Origin: Strongylocentrotus droebachiensis
Lineage: Eukaryota; Echinodermata; Echinoidea; Camarodonta; Strongylocentrotidae
NCBI GenBank assembly: GCA_035222895.1
Contig: JAVYIG010000110.1
Span: forward strand, 80,001 to 144,000
Direction of reading: 5' to 3'
DNA length: 64,000 bases
The translations under genes and the position numbers were made by a program. The first letter of the stretch is position 1. The number at the start of each line of letters is the position of its first letter. This document shows positions 1-11,125 of the stretch, piece by piece. The notes under the pieces were generated by a model that made no database searches, was not told the origin of the DNA, and was given only the letters and a program-made list of their open reading frames with translations.

Positions 1-886
1 TCCTGTCTGACTGTCCATTGATTTTACTTTCCGTAATCATTCTGTTGAAGGGAACCGGAGGAAGGACCATTTGATATCATGACGGCAACAACAGCAAGTG
101 TGTTAGATTTGGTTTGAACTGTTTCATAGAAGGTCGCAATCTTTTGTCTGAGTATTTCATATTCAGAAGACGCACGCATTGAAAAGAAAATATTCAGCTA
201 TAAATAACAAGTCGGTTGAAACTTAATTTCCTTTTTAGGATTGTGAAACCCTCGCACAAAAGGAAACATCATGACAAGCCGATATCTGTGGCAAGTCACG
301 TCGTTATTGTCATGAATTTCGCCAGGGACAACGAAGGACATCATCTGATTGGTTACTCCTTTAATGACCATGTGCTGGAAGAAATTGATGAACATTTTAA
401 AAATCGAAAATGTTTTAATCGTGATATCTGCCCCCCCCCACAAAAAAGGGTCGCGTATTAGGAGTATCAAGCTATATATTTTCATTTCGTTAGGTTATTT
501 TTAATGCTACCACCAGTAATTAGCGTAAAAAACAAGACGTAATTTAAAACACTCTACTTTTTTGGGTACGGATACATAGAGAGGAATAGGGGAGGAAAGA
601 GGAGAACAAAATTACTACAAACCAAAAAGAAAAGGTAGATTTGTTTTACTATAGTATTATTAAGTGGCGGATCCGGGTTTCCCTAGCCGGGGGGAGGGGA
701 TTGGGGAGGGGGGGGGGGGGGTGGTCAAATGCTGTCCTTTGGGGGAGGTGTCTTTAATTTGTATTTTTTGTATTAAAGCTAGGTCTCTGCTATGTTGTGT
801 TTGCCGAGGGTGACGGGGAGGGGGGGGGGGGGGGGCTGGTTCCACCACCGTCAGCTGTAGCAGTCAGTTGTCAATGTTGTATTTAC
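1..886. other. Lipase intron (partial) with a G-tract repeat
   Basis: No further lipase exon was recognised on the minus strand. A G-rich repeat at about 662-849 starts with GTGGCGGATCC and ends with a diverged inverse copy (CTGGTTCCACCAC), which suggests a decayed hAT MITE of the kind seen intact at 9311-9591. No target duplication was found. Confidence 0.45.
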
Positions 887-998
887 CCGTTATGCGACCT
901 AGGTCGACCTGTCTCTCCCCTGCATAGCCAGCCACGTGACCGCCTAAACTGTGACCAATGACGTGGAAGGATTGGGATGACGTCATTCCAAAGACTTC
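887..998 (-). CDS. Lipase exon 4: catalytic serine exon
   Basis: Thirty-seven codons plus one base, from a cataag acceptor to a GTAAAT donor. It carries FHVIGHSLGGHVAGYAGE; the serine of GHSLG (Ser194 in the model) is the expected nucleophile. The exon holding the catalytic Asp was not found in the remaining 886 bases. Confidence 0.93.
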
Positions 999-3900
999 CT
1001 TATGGTGACAAAATAAACATGAGGATTAATGCCGAAATAGTGATATAAGTTTAAAATCATGATTATCTTGATATGACGGATCTAAAGCAAAGAATATGTA
1101 AATACAATAAACAGCAAGATCTTCTGCACTCCAGGCTCATACAAGTATGCAACGAAGTTCATTGACCGAATTCAAACGAAATAAACAGTTATACGGCTTA
1201 GTAATCATGGTAATAAGATTCTTGCCCCTCACTATATCTATATATCCCCTTTTCCTTCAAAGTCTGCATATATAACTTGGTAATAAACTGTGTGCATATA
1301 TTATGTGTAACTTAAATAGTAAAATAGTTTTGTCCTATGCATCTACAAAGTGCTACTCGCACCGCGCTCACAAATTGTATTACGTTACTTTTCAAAAAGA
1401 GTTATTAAACAAATATTGCATACTGTATAATCTCGAGCTTAACAACCGTGATTGCCATGATGTATTATTCCAGTGTTAATTGGTGTCGTAGTATTGTGGA
1501 TAACGTCATCTGACTGTGGATCCCCTGGTTTGCGGTTCGAGTCCTGCTACAGCACTAATGTCCTTTGGCAAGATATTAATCTACATTTGTAACTATCCAC
1601 CCAGGTGTAGTAAATGTTTAAATGGTAGGAATTTATTCCTTAAATGCCTCTTCGCCCAAGGGCAGCTGGGCTAAAACCAGGATAATACTACTACTCTGTG
1701 GCGCATTGAGCATTACCTGAGATGGATAAACGTTCGCCCTATTAATGGAGCTATTATTGTTACTGTTATTATCATTATTATTATGATTACTTTAATAATT
1801 TTAAATTTATTATTATTATTATTATCTGAAAATCATTTTCAAGCATTATAAATTATCGCTTTATGGCAATCTCGTTATACAGTCAAGCCTGCTTTAGTGA
1901 CCACCTGTATAGAAAGACCACCTGTCTACAAAGACCACATTTTTTGTTTCCCTTAAAAAATGGTTTCTCATTGAAACATGTACTAAAGGAACCTGTACAT
2001 AAAGACCACCTGATTATTCAGACCACTTTTCCTTTGGTGGTCTTTATAGACAGGTTTCACTGTACCTTAATCCTGTCGATAAGAAGCGAGATCTCCGCCC
2101 CGACGATGCGGGTGTTGGCGACGGCCTTGCCGTAGAGATCGACAGCTCCTTGGCTCCAGTCTACACGTATCACGTTAAAGTCCCCGTAATTGAGGAACGC
2201 CTCCTGCATGTCGAACATCCATTGCACGTCACCATTTTGAGTAAAGCCGTGGACGATGAACTTTGTTTCATGCAACGGGTCAAAGAATGAATCTCTATGT
2301 GCGCAGCGTTGTCATGAACGTGAAGAATTTATTTTTATGGAAAGGAAGAAATACAATTAAACCAGTCAGTCTGTTTATACAAATACAACATCATAAATTG
2401 GTATCTATTACAAATTTTGAAAATGTACCCCCCCCCCTAAGAAAAAAGAGAAACCTATGAATAGTAATCGGTTTTAAGATTTATTCTTCATCGTTGTAGT
2501 TTTGTAGAAAAGAAGCCAAATCCTTGAATTAAACGAATAGCCTGTCGGTACAAAACACAAAGTTGGAATTGTAAAAGAGTTGTTCATTGGGAGTTTAATA
2601 TTTTACTATGTCACAGACATGACACCCAGTGGCGTAATGAGCAAAAACGTTTGGGGGGGCTGACAAAAAAAAAATCCGAATCACCCCACTCTAACATGCA
2701 GGCCCCGCTGCATTACGTTTCTCAAAGTGGGGTCTAGGGGCAAAGCCCCGGTGGGGTTCAAGGGGCGAAGCCCCCCGAAGCTCAAGGGGTATGGGCATCA
2801 GTGGCGGATCCAGGAATTTCTTACCGGGGGGGGGGGGGGGCACAAAATGGCATGGGGTGAAATATATGTAAAATGATGAAGCAACCGAACGAGGCTTTAA
2901 CGACGAGGGAGCGGAGCGACCAAGCAGGGGGTGGGTCTGGGAGGGGGTTCTGGCCCCCTCCCAGTGTAAGAAGCATTTGCAATTTTAGAACCAAATTAGA
3001 CGCATTTTTCAGGCATATATGTCGTAAAATTGCTTTCTCCTACCCCTTCCAAGAGTAGGAATCTCTTGCAATTTGAGAACCACATTTGGCGCAATAATAT
3101 CCACCGACACTTCATAGAAAAAAGAGGCCCTCCGATTAGTTAGAAGTTAGAGAAAAGTGATCTGTCACGTCGTGAGACGTTGTATAAATTATGCTTTGAT
3201 GCCGCACAATGCACAGAGACGGTGGTCCGGTACTTCACCAGTAGTACTTGCAAAAATTATCTCGAGTGTATAAACTGTGTCGTTATCAGGGGAGTCGCTA
3301 GATCTTTTTCAGTGGGGGAGGGGGGGGGGGGGTGTAGAGGCCGCCGATTAACGACAAAACGAGCCACCAATATTATTACCGACAAATATAAAAATGCCAA
3401 TGTCCAAACGTCTACAAATTTAAGCCTTTAAACCCGGGGCCAGGAACTAAGTTATTTTTCAGTTTTCCCCTCCCGCGCGAAGCGCGGAAGCTTTGACACT
3501 TCATTAAATTATTAGAGAAAGAAGACGATCCGTTGTACTGTTCTCGACTCTTAAAGCTTGTTTCGCCCCTCCCGCGCAAAGCGCGGAAGCTATGCATGAC
3601 GTTTAATTTAATTATTAGAGAAAGAAGACGATTCATTGTACCGGTCCTGAGTCTTCATCCTTGTCTGAATTCAGTCCCCCCCCCCCCTCCCGCGCTAAGC
3701 GCGGAAGCTTTGACGTTTCAATTCATTATTACTCTTAATCCTTGTCTGAATTCATTTCCGCTCGTCCCGCGCGAAGCGCTGAAGCTTTCACGTTTTATTA
3801 AGTTATTAGAGAAAGAAGACGTTTCGTTGAATCGTGTTCTTGTCTGAATTCAGTTTCCCCCCTCCCGCGTGAAGCGCGGAAGCCTTGACACTTCATTAAA

Positions 3901-6867
3901 CTATTAGAGAAAGAAGGCGATCTGTTGTAATGTTCTCGATTCTTAATTCTTGTTTCGCCCCTCCCGCGCGAAGCGCGGAAGCTATGACGTTTCATTTAAT
4001 TATCAGAGAAAGAAGACGATTAATTGTACCGGTCCCGACTCTTAATACTTGTCTGAATTCAGTCCCCCCCCCCCTTCCGCGCTAAGCGCGGAAGCTTTCA
4101 AGTTTCATTAAATTATTAGAGAAAGAAGACGAATCGTTTTATTGTGTCTTTGTCTAAATTCAGTTTCCCCCTCCCACGCCAAAGCTTTGACGTTTCATTT
4201 AATTATTACTCTTAATCCTTGTCTGAAATCAATTTCACGTTTCATTAATTATTGGAGAAAGATTAAGACGATTCGTTGTACCGTTCTCGACTCTTAATCC
4301 TAGTCTGAAATTAGTTTCCCCCCCCTCCCGCGCGAAGCGCGGAAGCTTTGCCGTTTCATTAAATTATTAGAGAAAGAAGACGATTCGTTGTACCGTTCTC
4401 TACTCTTAATCTTGTCTGAATTCAATTTCCCCCACTGGGCCCATTAACGGTATATGTGCAGTGTTACATGATGTAAGTATGGAACGCTCGTTCGCAAATT
4501 TGTGCATGCTCAGCCCGAGTGGTGGGTAGCATGTTATCTCCCGACAGTGCTTTGCACAGTAGCTTCTGGAAAGGAATTAGTGTTACTGTTAGTGGCCACT
4601 ATATAAGGCCCTTAGTGACTATAAAAAACATACGCTCTTCCTGGCTATTTGGGAATGGGTCAGTTTGCAAGAAATAATGGAGAAACTATAGCATTTTGTT
4701 GAAAATCATGTGATATCACGAACATTTATACATTAATTGTGAAAATAAGTCATGGTTCAATTTTATTTGGGGGGGGGGGGGGCTGGCGCCCCCCCTAGCC
4801 CCCCCACCAGTACGCCAGTGATGACACCCTCACCACCGGTATTCAACATTACTGTCGGCAAATTTCCAAATTTGCAAAATTTTCAAACCTAGAATGCTGT
4901 TTAACCACTAATTGCTCATTCGTTGTCGCAATTTTTAAAATTAAATTTCATCATGGCTCTTGTGCTTTTGGGATACTCTCGTCAAACTTGGCTAAAAAAA
5001 ATAATGTCGCCCCAGCTAATTATTGAAAGTGCTTGGCAAGGGTATTGTACATTGCCTACCTGATAGTCGATGTATCACTGGTTATAAGTTCCGTGGGCGA
5101 TTGTGGGTTCTGTCTCGTATTCAGGTAGAAATGAGTCCCGACCTCGGCCCTACTCTCGGGTAACCAACTAACCGGGCGGTAAGGCGGATCGTAGAATGGA
5201 TAGGCGGATGAGAAACATCCGATCTCGTCATAGCAAACCGTCAAGGGGCTGTCATCGTAGTAATAGTCGTTCAGAACATCTGCCCATCAGAATTGAGAAT
5301 TATAAAAATAAAATCCGCGTGTCATCTTGCTAATGTAATGCTATTTGAGAAAAGATCGTTTGCTTGTCGCGTGTTCGTTCTCTTCGTGGTAAGAAAATGG
5401 GCACATCAAAAAAATATAAGAACAAATTTGTGGTATTTTTAAACTTGACCGTTTAAACTCGATAAACTTTTAAAATAAAAAGATAGACCCCAAAGTTTCT
5501 AAACTTCTAAACCTCTAAAGCTTTTGAATGTACATGTAAAACATCGACCTTTCACAAATTTAAAGTACCAAATTTACAAAACCTTACACTACTAAACTGT
5601 TTTTATGACAAAATAGCTCGACAAAACAAGACAGGATGGATATGAACCCCTTACATTAAAAGACAATCGTAGAGTACTATTTTTTATTTTTTGAAACAAA
5701 TGTATTATCTCAGAAATTATAAAATAGCACAGGAAACACTTTATTGATATTTTTTGACTTTTCTATATAATGCATCTTTTTCATTTTTTTTGCAACTTAT
5801 AGTGGACTTGCGTGACATGATACCGACATGTTTGCACGGGAGTAACATGATCATATTTACACACCGTAAAGTGAATTCTAAACGACATCTTTTCACAAGC
5901 AAGCAATTGGCATTCAAATTCGTCGCGGTATTACTTTATAGTGACTACCAAATTGCTGATGTGTTTGAACCCGTAAAGAATAAATAAACAATGGTTTGGG
6001 TGAAATCGAGACAAAGCGTGGGCAGGGAATTATTTCTTCCCCCAGAAGGTACTCATTTTGGGGGCATTTTGCAAAGAAATTGTGTAATGCGAAGCGTTGG
6101 GTCAATAGTTACTCGTTCTGCTGTAATTGGTTAAACTATTGATGCCCCTGGATGTAAAACATCTTGCCAGGAAGAGTTGAATATGGACATGTCAGTGTTA
6201 TTTAATAAAGTAACATACAGTTGCTTAATCTTTACATAAATTTAGAATCACCATAAAAATAAACTGACATTACACAATTTTCAAATAAAGACTGGCCGAA
6301 AATGAATGTTTCTTTGACCCAAAAAAAGATATGAAAGAAATAAAAGCAGACGGGAAACCCTCTAAAACTCCCAGTGTTTACTACATGAAGCCCATTTCAT
6401 TTTCTCATGACTATTTAATGAAAGACGTGATACTTGCGCGAGAATGTCAAATCATCGGTTACACGTAATTTGCTCCAAATTAAAACGCATAATACGTCTG
6501 TATTTAGCTTCATCAAAACGAACAAGAAACTTGTAGATAGAAACAACATGTATTATGAAAGTGGCTCAATGAAGATCAAGAACAAGAGAAAAAATATCAT
6601 TCAAACATATGGTGAATCTATCCGATGAGTTTTCGATGTTATAACTTTTTCTCATTTTTAATATGCACAATTGTGAAGTTTCTAGATTTCGTCCATGATT
6701 AACAAAAATAAGGTAATCTAATACTAACATACAACAATCTTTACTTGTATCATGAGAAACAATTGATGATTTTTCTTCTACTTACCAACTGGATTTGGGT
6801 CGATGTATTTTCCCGAGATGCATTGCGCCAATCCAATAGCGACACAAAGGCAATAGAAATATTTCAT
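887..6867 (-). CDS. Pancreatic-lipase-family secreted lipase, 5' part (four exons, gene continues off the left edge)
   Basis: Predicted secreted triglyceride or phospholipid lipase of the pancreatic lipase family. Seen: exons 6786-6867, 5060-5279, 2066-2294 and 887-998 have GT-AG borders and matching phases (1, 2, 0, 1), giving 214 codons. Residues 1-19 are a signal peptide (MKYFYCLCVAIGLAQCISG). VCYDEIGC at 42-49 matches the conserved N-terminal cysteine pair of the family, FIVHGF at 113-118 is the oxyanion-side strand, and VIGHSLGGHVAGYAGE holds the nucleophile Ser194. Known for the family: a Ser-Asp-His triad hydrolyses lipid esters outside the cell, usually in the gut. The Asp and His, the lid and any PLAT domain would lie beyond position 1, so pancreatic-type lipase and phospholipase A1-like members cannot be told apart. 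Introns hold a SINE, a MITE and a 2.2-kb hAT element. The family call is secure; the subfamily is not. Confidence 0.93.
1474..1826 (+). mobile_element. tRNA-derived SINE
   Basis: A pol III-like head is followed by box B (GGTTCGAGTCC), the body phrase CTTTGGCAAGATATTAATC and the CCACCCAGGTGTA motif, and it ends in ATT repeats. The same body, in forward or reverse, recurs at 24985-25400, 52125-52268 and 57838-58015, which defines a dispersed family. It lies in the intron between lipase exons 3 and 4. Confidence 0.7.
1880..2062. mobile_element. TA-flanked MITE abutting the lipase exon 3 donor
   Basis: The ends are inverted: CAGTCAAGCCTG on the left, and CAGTGAAACCTG when the right end is reversed. 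TA lies on both sides, as expected for Tc1/mariner-type target duplication. The interior repeats the phrase GACCACCTGT/AAAGACCACC. The right end lies three bases inside the intron after lipase exon 3. Confidence 0.7.
2066..2294 (-). CDS. Lipase exon 3: oxyanion strand and first part of the alpha/beta hydrolase core
   Basis: One base plus 76 codons. It contains KFIVHGFTQNGD, NVIRVDWSQGA and NTRIVGAEISLLIDRIK, all at the order and spacing of pancreatic lipase. The donor is AAG|GTACAG, and from intron base +4 the sequence is MITE-derived (see the MITE at 1880-2062). Confidence 0.93.
2627..4820. mobile_element. 2.2-kb non-autonomous hAT-type element
   Basis: The ends are inverted (CAGTGGCGTA on the left; CACTGGCGTA when the right end is reversed) and are flanked by the 8-bp direct repeat ATGACACC at 2619-2626 and 4821-4828, the target-duplication size of hAT transposons. 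No transposase ORF is visible. The interior holds a CAGTGGCGGATCC end of a second hAT family at about 2797, G/C tracts, and the tandem array at 3425-4440. It fills most of the intron between lipase exons 2 and 3. Confidence 0.8.
3425..4440. repeat. Tandem array of ~100-bp units with a GC-rich palindromic core
   Basis: Nine to eleven diverged units of about 70-125 bp. Each has the core CCCGCGCGAAGCGCGGAAGC, then TTTGACGTTTCATTAAATTA, a GAGAAAGAAGACGATTCGTT segment and CTTAATCCTTGTCTGAATTC. Some units have TAAGCGCGG in place of GAAGCGCGG, and some have lost the core, so variants alternate. It lies wholly inside the hAT-type element. Confidence 0.85.
5060..5279 (-). CDS. Lipase exon 2: N-terminal cysteine pair region
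   Basis: Begins after a gggcag acceptor and ends at GTAGGC. The 72 codons include VCYDEIGCF, a tyrosine/aspartate-rich mature N-terminus, and the stretch THFYLNTRQNP, which fits the TRFLLYTNENP-like strand of pancreatic lipases. Confidence 0.9.
5280..6785. other. Lipase intron 1
   Basis: AT-rich sequence between the signal-peptide exon and exon 2. No coding signal, transposon end or RNA gene was recognised here. Confidence 0.6.
6786..6867 (-). CDS. Lipase exon 1: start codon and signal peptide
   Basis: Codes for 27 residues plus one base and ends at a strong GTAAGT donor. The chosen ATG opens a hydrophobic leader typical of a secreted protein, and the phase joins exactly to the next exon (the split codon gives Asp28). 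Confidence 0.88.
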
Positions 6868-6917
6868 ACTGTTTCTGTTTTGTTCAATTTACATCGATAA
6901 TCATGGCAGCTTCACGG

Positions 6918-6924
6918 TTTTATA
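6918..6924 (-). promoter_or_regulatory. Candidate TATA box of the lipase gene
   Basis: TATAAAA on the minus strand about 51 bases upstream of the lipase ATG. Start of transcription about 30 bases downstream would leave a 5' leader of roughly 20 bases. TATA boxes are common in digestive-enzyme genes. The match is seen; its use is inferred. Confidence 0.4.
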
Positions 6925-7526
6925 TGGTTAAAGCAATAATCTCGGGCGCTATACGTAGCCTATGGATGCACTTGGTTCGAATTCGGTATGATATATTCAT
7001 ATTTGAGAAACGGATCAGAATAGGTCTCTTTGTTTATTTTTGTGATGACGCAAGTGTCAACCTTAGACGAACGGACATGACTATTTAAGTTGCGTCTTAT
7101 ATGACGTGTTAAGAGGCTCAAAATGTATACACAATAATCGTCTCAGGGGCTTACATTAGATTTCTCTTTAATTCGCAATGTTTGTTATCTTTCCCTTCAA
7201 CAAGACCAATAAATACTGAGGCATTAGTATTAGCAAGACATAGAAATGAACTTATGTTACATTTCTCTCAAATCAATTGAATTGGCAAGTTTTATCGATA
7301 GAAATTCAAAGTCACAGCTCAAAGCTAACGCATCTTGAATTTACAAATAATAATGCAACATATAAAATACATGCAAATAGCACGATGTGAAAATGGGCAA
7401 ATGTTGAATTAAGAGTATAATTGAGAGCATCTGCCGAGAACAATCCCACACGGACGTTTCTTGACCCTTCCAATACCGTCAGGTTGTCAAGCAGTATATA
7501 AGCGATGAAGAACAGACAGGTGACGT

Positions 7527-7620
7527 GAATTCACAAAGGAGGTTTGTAGACAAACCTAGGTGTATGTGCGTCATATGATGCGTTTCAATCTGAAACGCAT
7601 CGAAACGGAAGGATGCGAAA
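7527..7620. mobile_element. Relic of a palindromic MITE (AATTCACAAAGGAGG family)
   Basis: Shares AATTCACAAAGGAGGTTTGT, ACAAACCTAGG and CGTCATATGA with the copies at 25207-25321 and 31343-31468. Only one outer end is present. Confidence 0.5.
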
Positions 7621-7699
7621 GCTAATGTGCTTAGATTAGCAAGTGTGCGCTTGTAAAAATGACGCCTGGCTGGAATGCTCCCCAGAGAGTGGAGAATGT

Positions 7700-7830
7700 G
7701 CATACATTGTGTGCGGGTAAGCCTAAATCCGAAGACCGGGGTAATAATGTATATCTAATCTGTAAAGCGCTTCGAGAGGGACTGCGGTCCTGAAAAGTGC
7801 TATATAAGAACTAGCTATTATATCAATCAT
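7700..7830 (+). repeat. SINE-like 3' tail
   Basis: Phrases such as TGTAAAGCGCTTCGAG and AAGTGCTATATAAGAACTA recur in diverged form, on either strand, at about 11936-12030, 32935-33030, 36722-36790, 50083-50165 and 57225-57320. In several copies the phrase is joined to ATT repeats, so it looks like the 3' part of a SINE family. Confidence 0.5.
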
Positions 7831-9310
7831 CCAACCACGATGGAAACGCCATTAATCTCAACAACAACATCAATCGCAACCATGCACATAAGAAATAGGA
7901 GACTGCAAACTTTCGATTGATTGGAAGACTCGGGATTGATTTGGATCAATTACAACTCTTCATAAGACGAGACCCTGATATACATGGCATAAAATTTTAT
8001 CAAATCAGAGGTCGGCATTTTTCATTCTTTGAGTCGACACAAAATGTGATATGCCAATATTTATCCATAATCAATAAATATTACAAAAGGGATCATTATC
8101 TCCTAGCCTCATTAATGAATAACTTTACAAAGGTATTAGTGATAATAATGAACCATATTAATATTATTTTCACTACACAGCGAATCGTTATAAATTTCAA
8201 GGGCTTTATACAAATATCATTATCATCACTAATGCATGAGTGGTAATGGAAAACCAGCAAATCCAAGAGATATAAAATGAGTAATATCAGAATTGAAAAT
8301 ATGACAAGAAATATTGGCGCAGGTGAATTACAGGGAGAAGTGTAGTTATGATAAAGTTGATACTTTGAAAGGTTATGCAGATCTTGTACAGGCATTTGCG
8401 ATGCAAAAATCATGTCGTTTTACACGGAGGTAAAACAACAAAGTGAACATTTATAATATTGTATGGAATCGCTAAGAACCTGAGGAGTGTATTATTAGTT
8501 GGAAACAATAAAAGGTTGAAGTCTAGTAAACAACCAAAGGTTATGTGGAATATACTCAGGAAATGCAGAATTTGATAATATAATCTTGCGATTACTTTCC
8601 CTCTCAAAATAATCAACATAATAACGTGGGCTAAATGTAATTTAAAAACTTAATTCAATAGAAACGAATCGATTGCGATGGGATTGACAAGATTGGGCAA
8701 ATAATCTATTTTTGACAATGCAATTTGGATGGATTATTAAAAATTATTTGCCTTAAGTTTCAGATCCTGGATATATTCATGGCTAGATTCTCAACGCTCC
8801 AGATGTGCCATTATCGGTAAGCCCTTCTTATCAAAACAGTTTAAAAGGAGAATTTATGTTTCGAAGCTTTTTATTCCATCTTGAGAAAATTAAGGAAAAC
8901 AAAAGGATTATTTAAAGGTGTCATAAAAAGGGCCTAAGTAAAGAACACAAAATAATACGCATCCCTGTTGTTTTGTATGCTTTCATAATTTAGAACCACA
9001 AGGCACCTGAAATTGTTATAAGTTGAGTAAAGTTACACCTTAAATGTGGCAACCTATACGTATATTCGTAAATATATATATTTTGTTGTCGTTGTTGCTT
9101 GTCTGTAATGTTTAAAGTGTATGACTGTGCCCTCCCCTTACATAATCCTTGTTTCATCCCGGATAGATATACAGAGGTTTAAAAGATGGACCATCCCTTT
9201 AATGTCAATGAAAAATTTGAATATTCTTAGCAGGGCAGTGGTATTCCTCGCCGTGAAGCAGTAATCCTAACCACAAACAAGTAGATTAATTAGAAATGCA
9301 TAGTCTAGTG

Positions 9311-9591
9311 CAGGCGCGGATCCAGGATTTCTTAGGGGAGGGGGCCCAACTTTTTTTTTTTTTTGCTCCCAAAAATTTGAAAATCGCGCCGGCCGAAAAG
9401 TCGCTCAGTGGGGGGGGGGGGGGGGGGGGGGTAGTGAGCACATTTTTTTTTTTTTTATCCTCAAAAAAATTTCAATTTGCACCCCCCCCCTTGAGCGCCA
9501 GGGGGGGGGGCCCAACCCCCAAAAATGATTTTTTCCTCAAGGGGGGGGGGGGGGGCCCGGGCCCCCCGGGCCCCCCCTGGATCCGCCACTG
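9311..9591. mobile_element. hAT MITE with long G/C tracts, intact ends
   Basis: The left end is CAGGCGCGGATCCAGG and the right end, reversed, is CAGTGGCGGATCCAGG. The 8-bp target duplication GTCTAGTG at 9303-9310 and 9592-9599 is exact. The 281-bp interior is G-tracts, T-tracts and C-tracts with no ORF that looks coding. Confidence 0.85.
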
Positions 9592-9600
9592 GTCTAGTGA

Positions 9601-9782
9601 CAGTTGCGGTTCTTGAGGGGGGGGGGGGGGTAGGTAGGTGGATCACCACCTCATTTTCTCCTTGACTATAACACGAATTTAAGCGAGGCAAGTGTAAAAG
9701 ATGAGTGCAATCCCCCAAGCCCCCCCCCCCCAAGCCTCTCAATCACCCCCCAAAATAAAAATAATCTTCTAGAACCGCGCCT
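9601..9782. mobile_element. Probable second hAT-like MITE next to the first
   Basis: The left end CAGTTGCGGTTCT and the reversed right end CAGGCGCGGTTCT are inverted copies around a G-tract and a C-tract. It starts one base after the neighbouring element's target duplication. No matching 8-bp duplication was found for this one. Confidence 0.5.
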
Positions 9783-10080
9783 GCAATGGTGTCAAAATCT
9801 TTACCTGATAAAATCCTTTTGTCTTGCATTAAACGAAATGGATATCAGCATCTCGCGTTGCATTAATATTGAGTCTCCATACTCATAATTCCCATCGTGC
9901 TTCAAATGCTGATTTTTTTTTTCTTCGATAATATATTTGAAATTTAATAGAGTGTTGATATCAGTAGAAACAGTAATACCAGAGAGATAGAGTGGTGTGT
10001 TTGGGTAAAATAATTTATTCTCTGTAATCACGGTAACTGATGATACGAGGAGATCTTCCAGAGGTAATCCTGCTAGCATA

Positions 10081-10279
10081 TTAGGCCGTATGCATAAAAA
10101 TTGCTTGTGCTGGTCTTTTACTTGAATCCGTATGCATACAAATAATCAACTGCTTGCAAGCAAAACCGTTTGCTAGTAAACACGAGTATTTGCTTAAGAA
10201 CGTTTGCATAAAAGGGAGCTTTTGCGTGTTTTTAAAAACATTTGCTTATATACGTTTTTACTTGTTACATACGGCCCTT
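10081..10279. repeat. Short inverted-end repeat, possible MITE
   Basis: Left end AGGCCGTATGCATAAAAATT; right end CATACGGCCC. The interior repeats TTTGCTTAAG/TTTGCATAAA-like phrases. Family and target duplication are uncertain. Confidence 0.4.
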
Positions 10280-10889
10280 TGGGTGACGCCATATATCCTT
10301 AAACCTTACGCGACACAAATGTTATTATTATTTTTTTAATTATTATTATACATACGCCCACCCGCCCATGCACTCGCACACACGCACACAAAATGTCACC
10401 ATAGCCCACCGCCCAGGCACACGTACACACCCACACAAACATAACCCCACAATTCCGTTTTTTCCCCGGAATTGTATCCACCTAATTGCATTTAGCGTGT
10501 TATCATGGGGTTTTCAACTTTCATCGGAATTGAGTTGGAAGGCTCTAATTAACTGTCCAACCATTTGATTTAGGGGCAGTATAGAGGCATTAAGTTATTG
10601 ATAATGATATATAAGGACAGTCAGTGTTAACGTAGGAGCAGCATACTCCCTTATGATGACTCATTTTATAACTGTGTGTAGGGCGATTTCGAATCACACA
10701 TTTACAAAGGCAACAAAATCTAACTCAAATATTGTAGTTATCTCTGATTTGGCTTTAAGTACAGTGCAAAAGGCATTGTAAGAAATATTACCTTTAAGGT
10801 TTGAAAAACAACAACATGTGTTTCACATTAGAAAGCGTATATATTTTAACAATATAGAAGAAGAGGAACATTGTAATAGTAGTATAGTA

Positions 10890-10890
10890 T

Positions 10891-10924
<34 letters not shown>

Positions 10925-10959
10925 CTAGTAGTCTGGTAGTGATGGTGGTGGTGGTGATA

Positions 10960-11003
<44 letters not shown>

Positions 11004-11125
11004 GGTGGTGGTGGTAGTTGTAGTAGTATAAGTAGTAGTATAGTAGTAGTATTATTAGTAGTACTAGTATTAGTATTAGTAGTAGTAGTAGTAGTAATAG
11101 TAGTAATAGTAGTAGTAGTAGTATA
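10890..11125. repeat. TAG/GTG trinucleotide microsatellite array
   Basis: About 235 bp of imperfect (TAG)n with interspersed GTG, TAT and TAGTAT variants. Long ORFs read from the opposite strand here are poly-Thr or poly-Leu artefacts. Confidence 0.9.

Noticed and set aside
1474-1560. Functional tRNA gene
   Set aside because: Box B-like sequence is present, but it is the head of a dispersed SINE and no cloverleaf with a proper anticodon arm forms.
3425-4440. CRISPR array
   Set aside because: Repeats and intervening parts are all similar to each other (a tandem minisatellite), and the DNA is eukaryotic.
8096-8619. Two hydrophobic minus-strand ORFs (105 and 69 residues)
   Set aside because: AT-rich sequence gives Ile/Leu-rich translations by chance; no start context or family match.
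9296-9742. ORFs rich in Gly, Pro and Phe
   Set aside because: Translations of G, C and T tracts in hAT MITEs.
9801-10079. 92-residue minus-strand ORF as an exon
   Set aside because: Composition is plausible, but there is no recognised domain, no convincing splice sites and no neighbouring exons.
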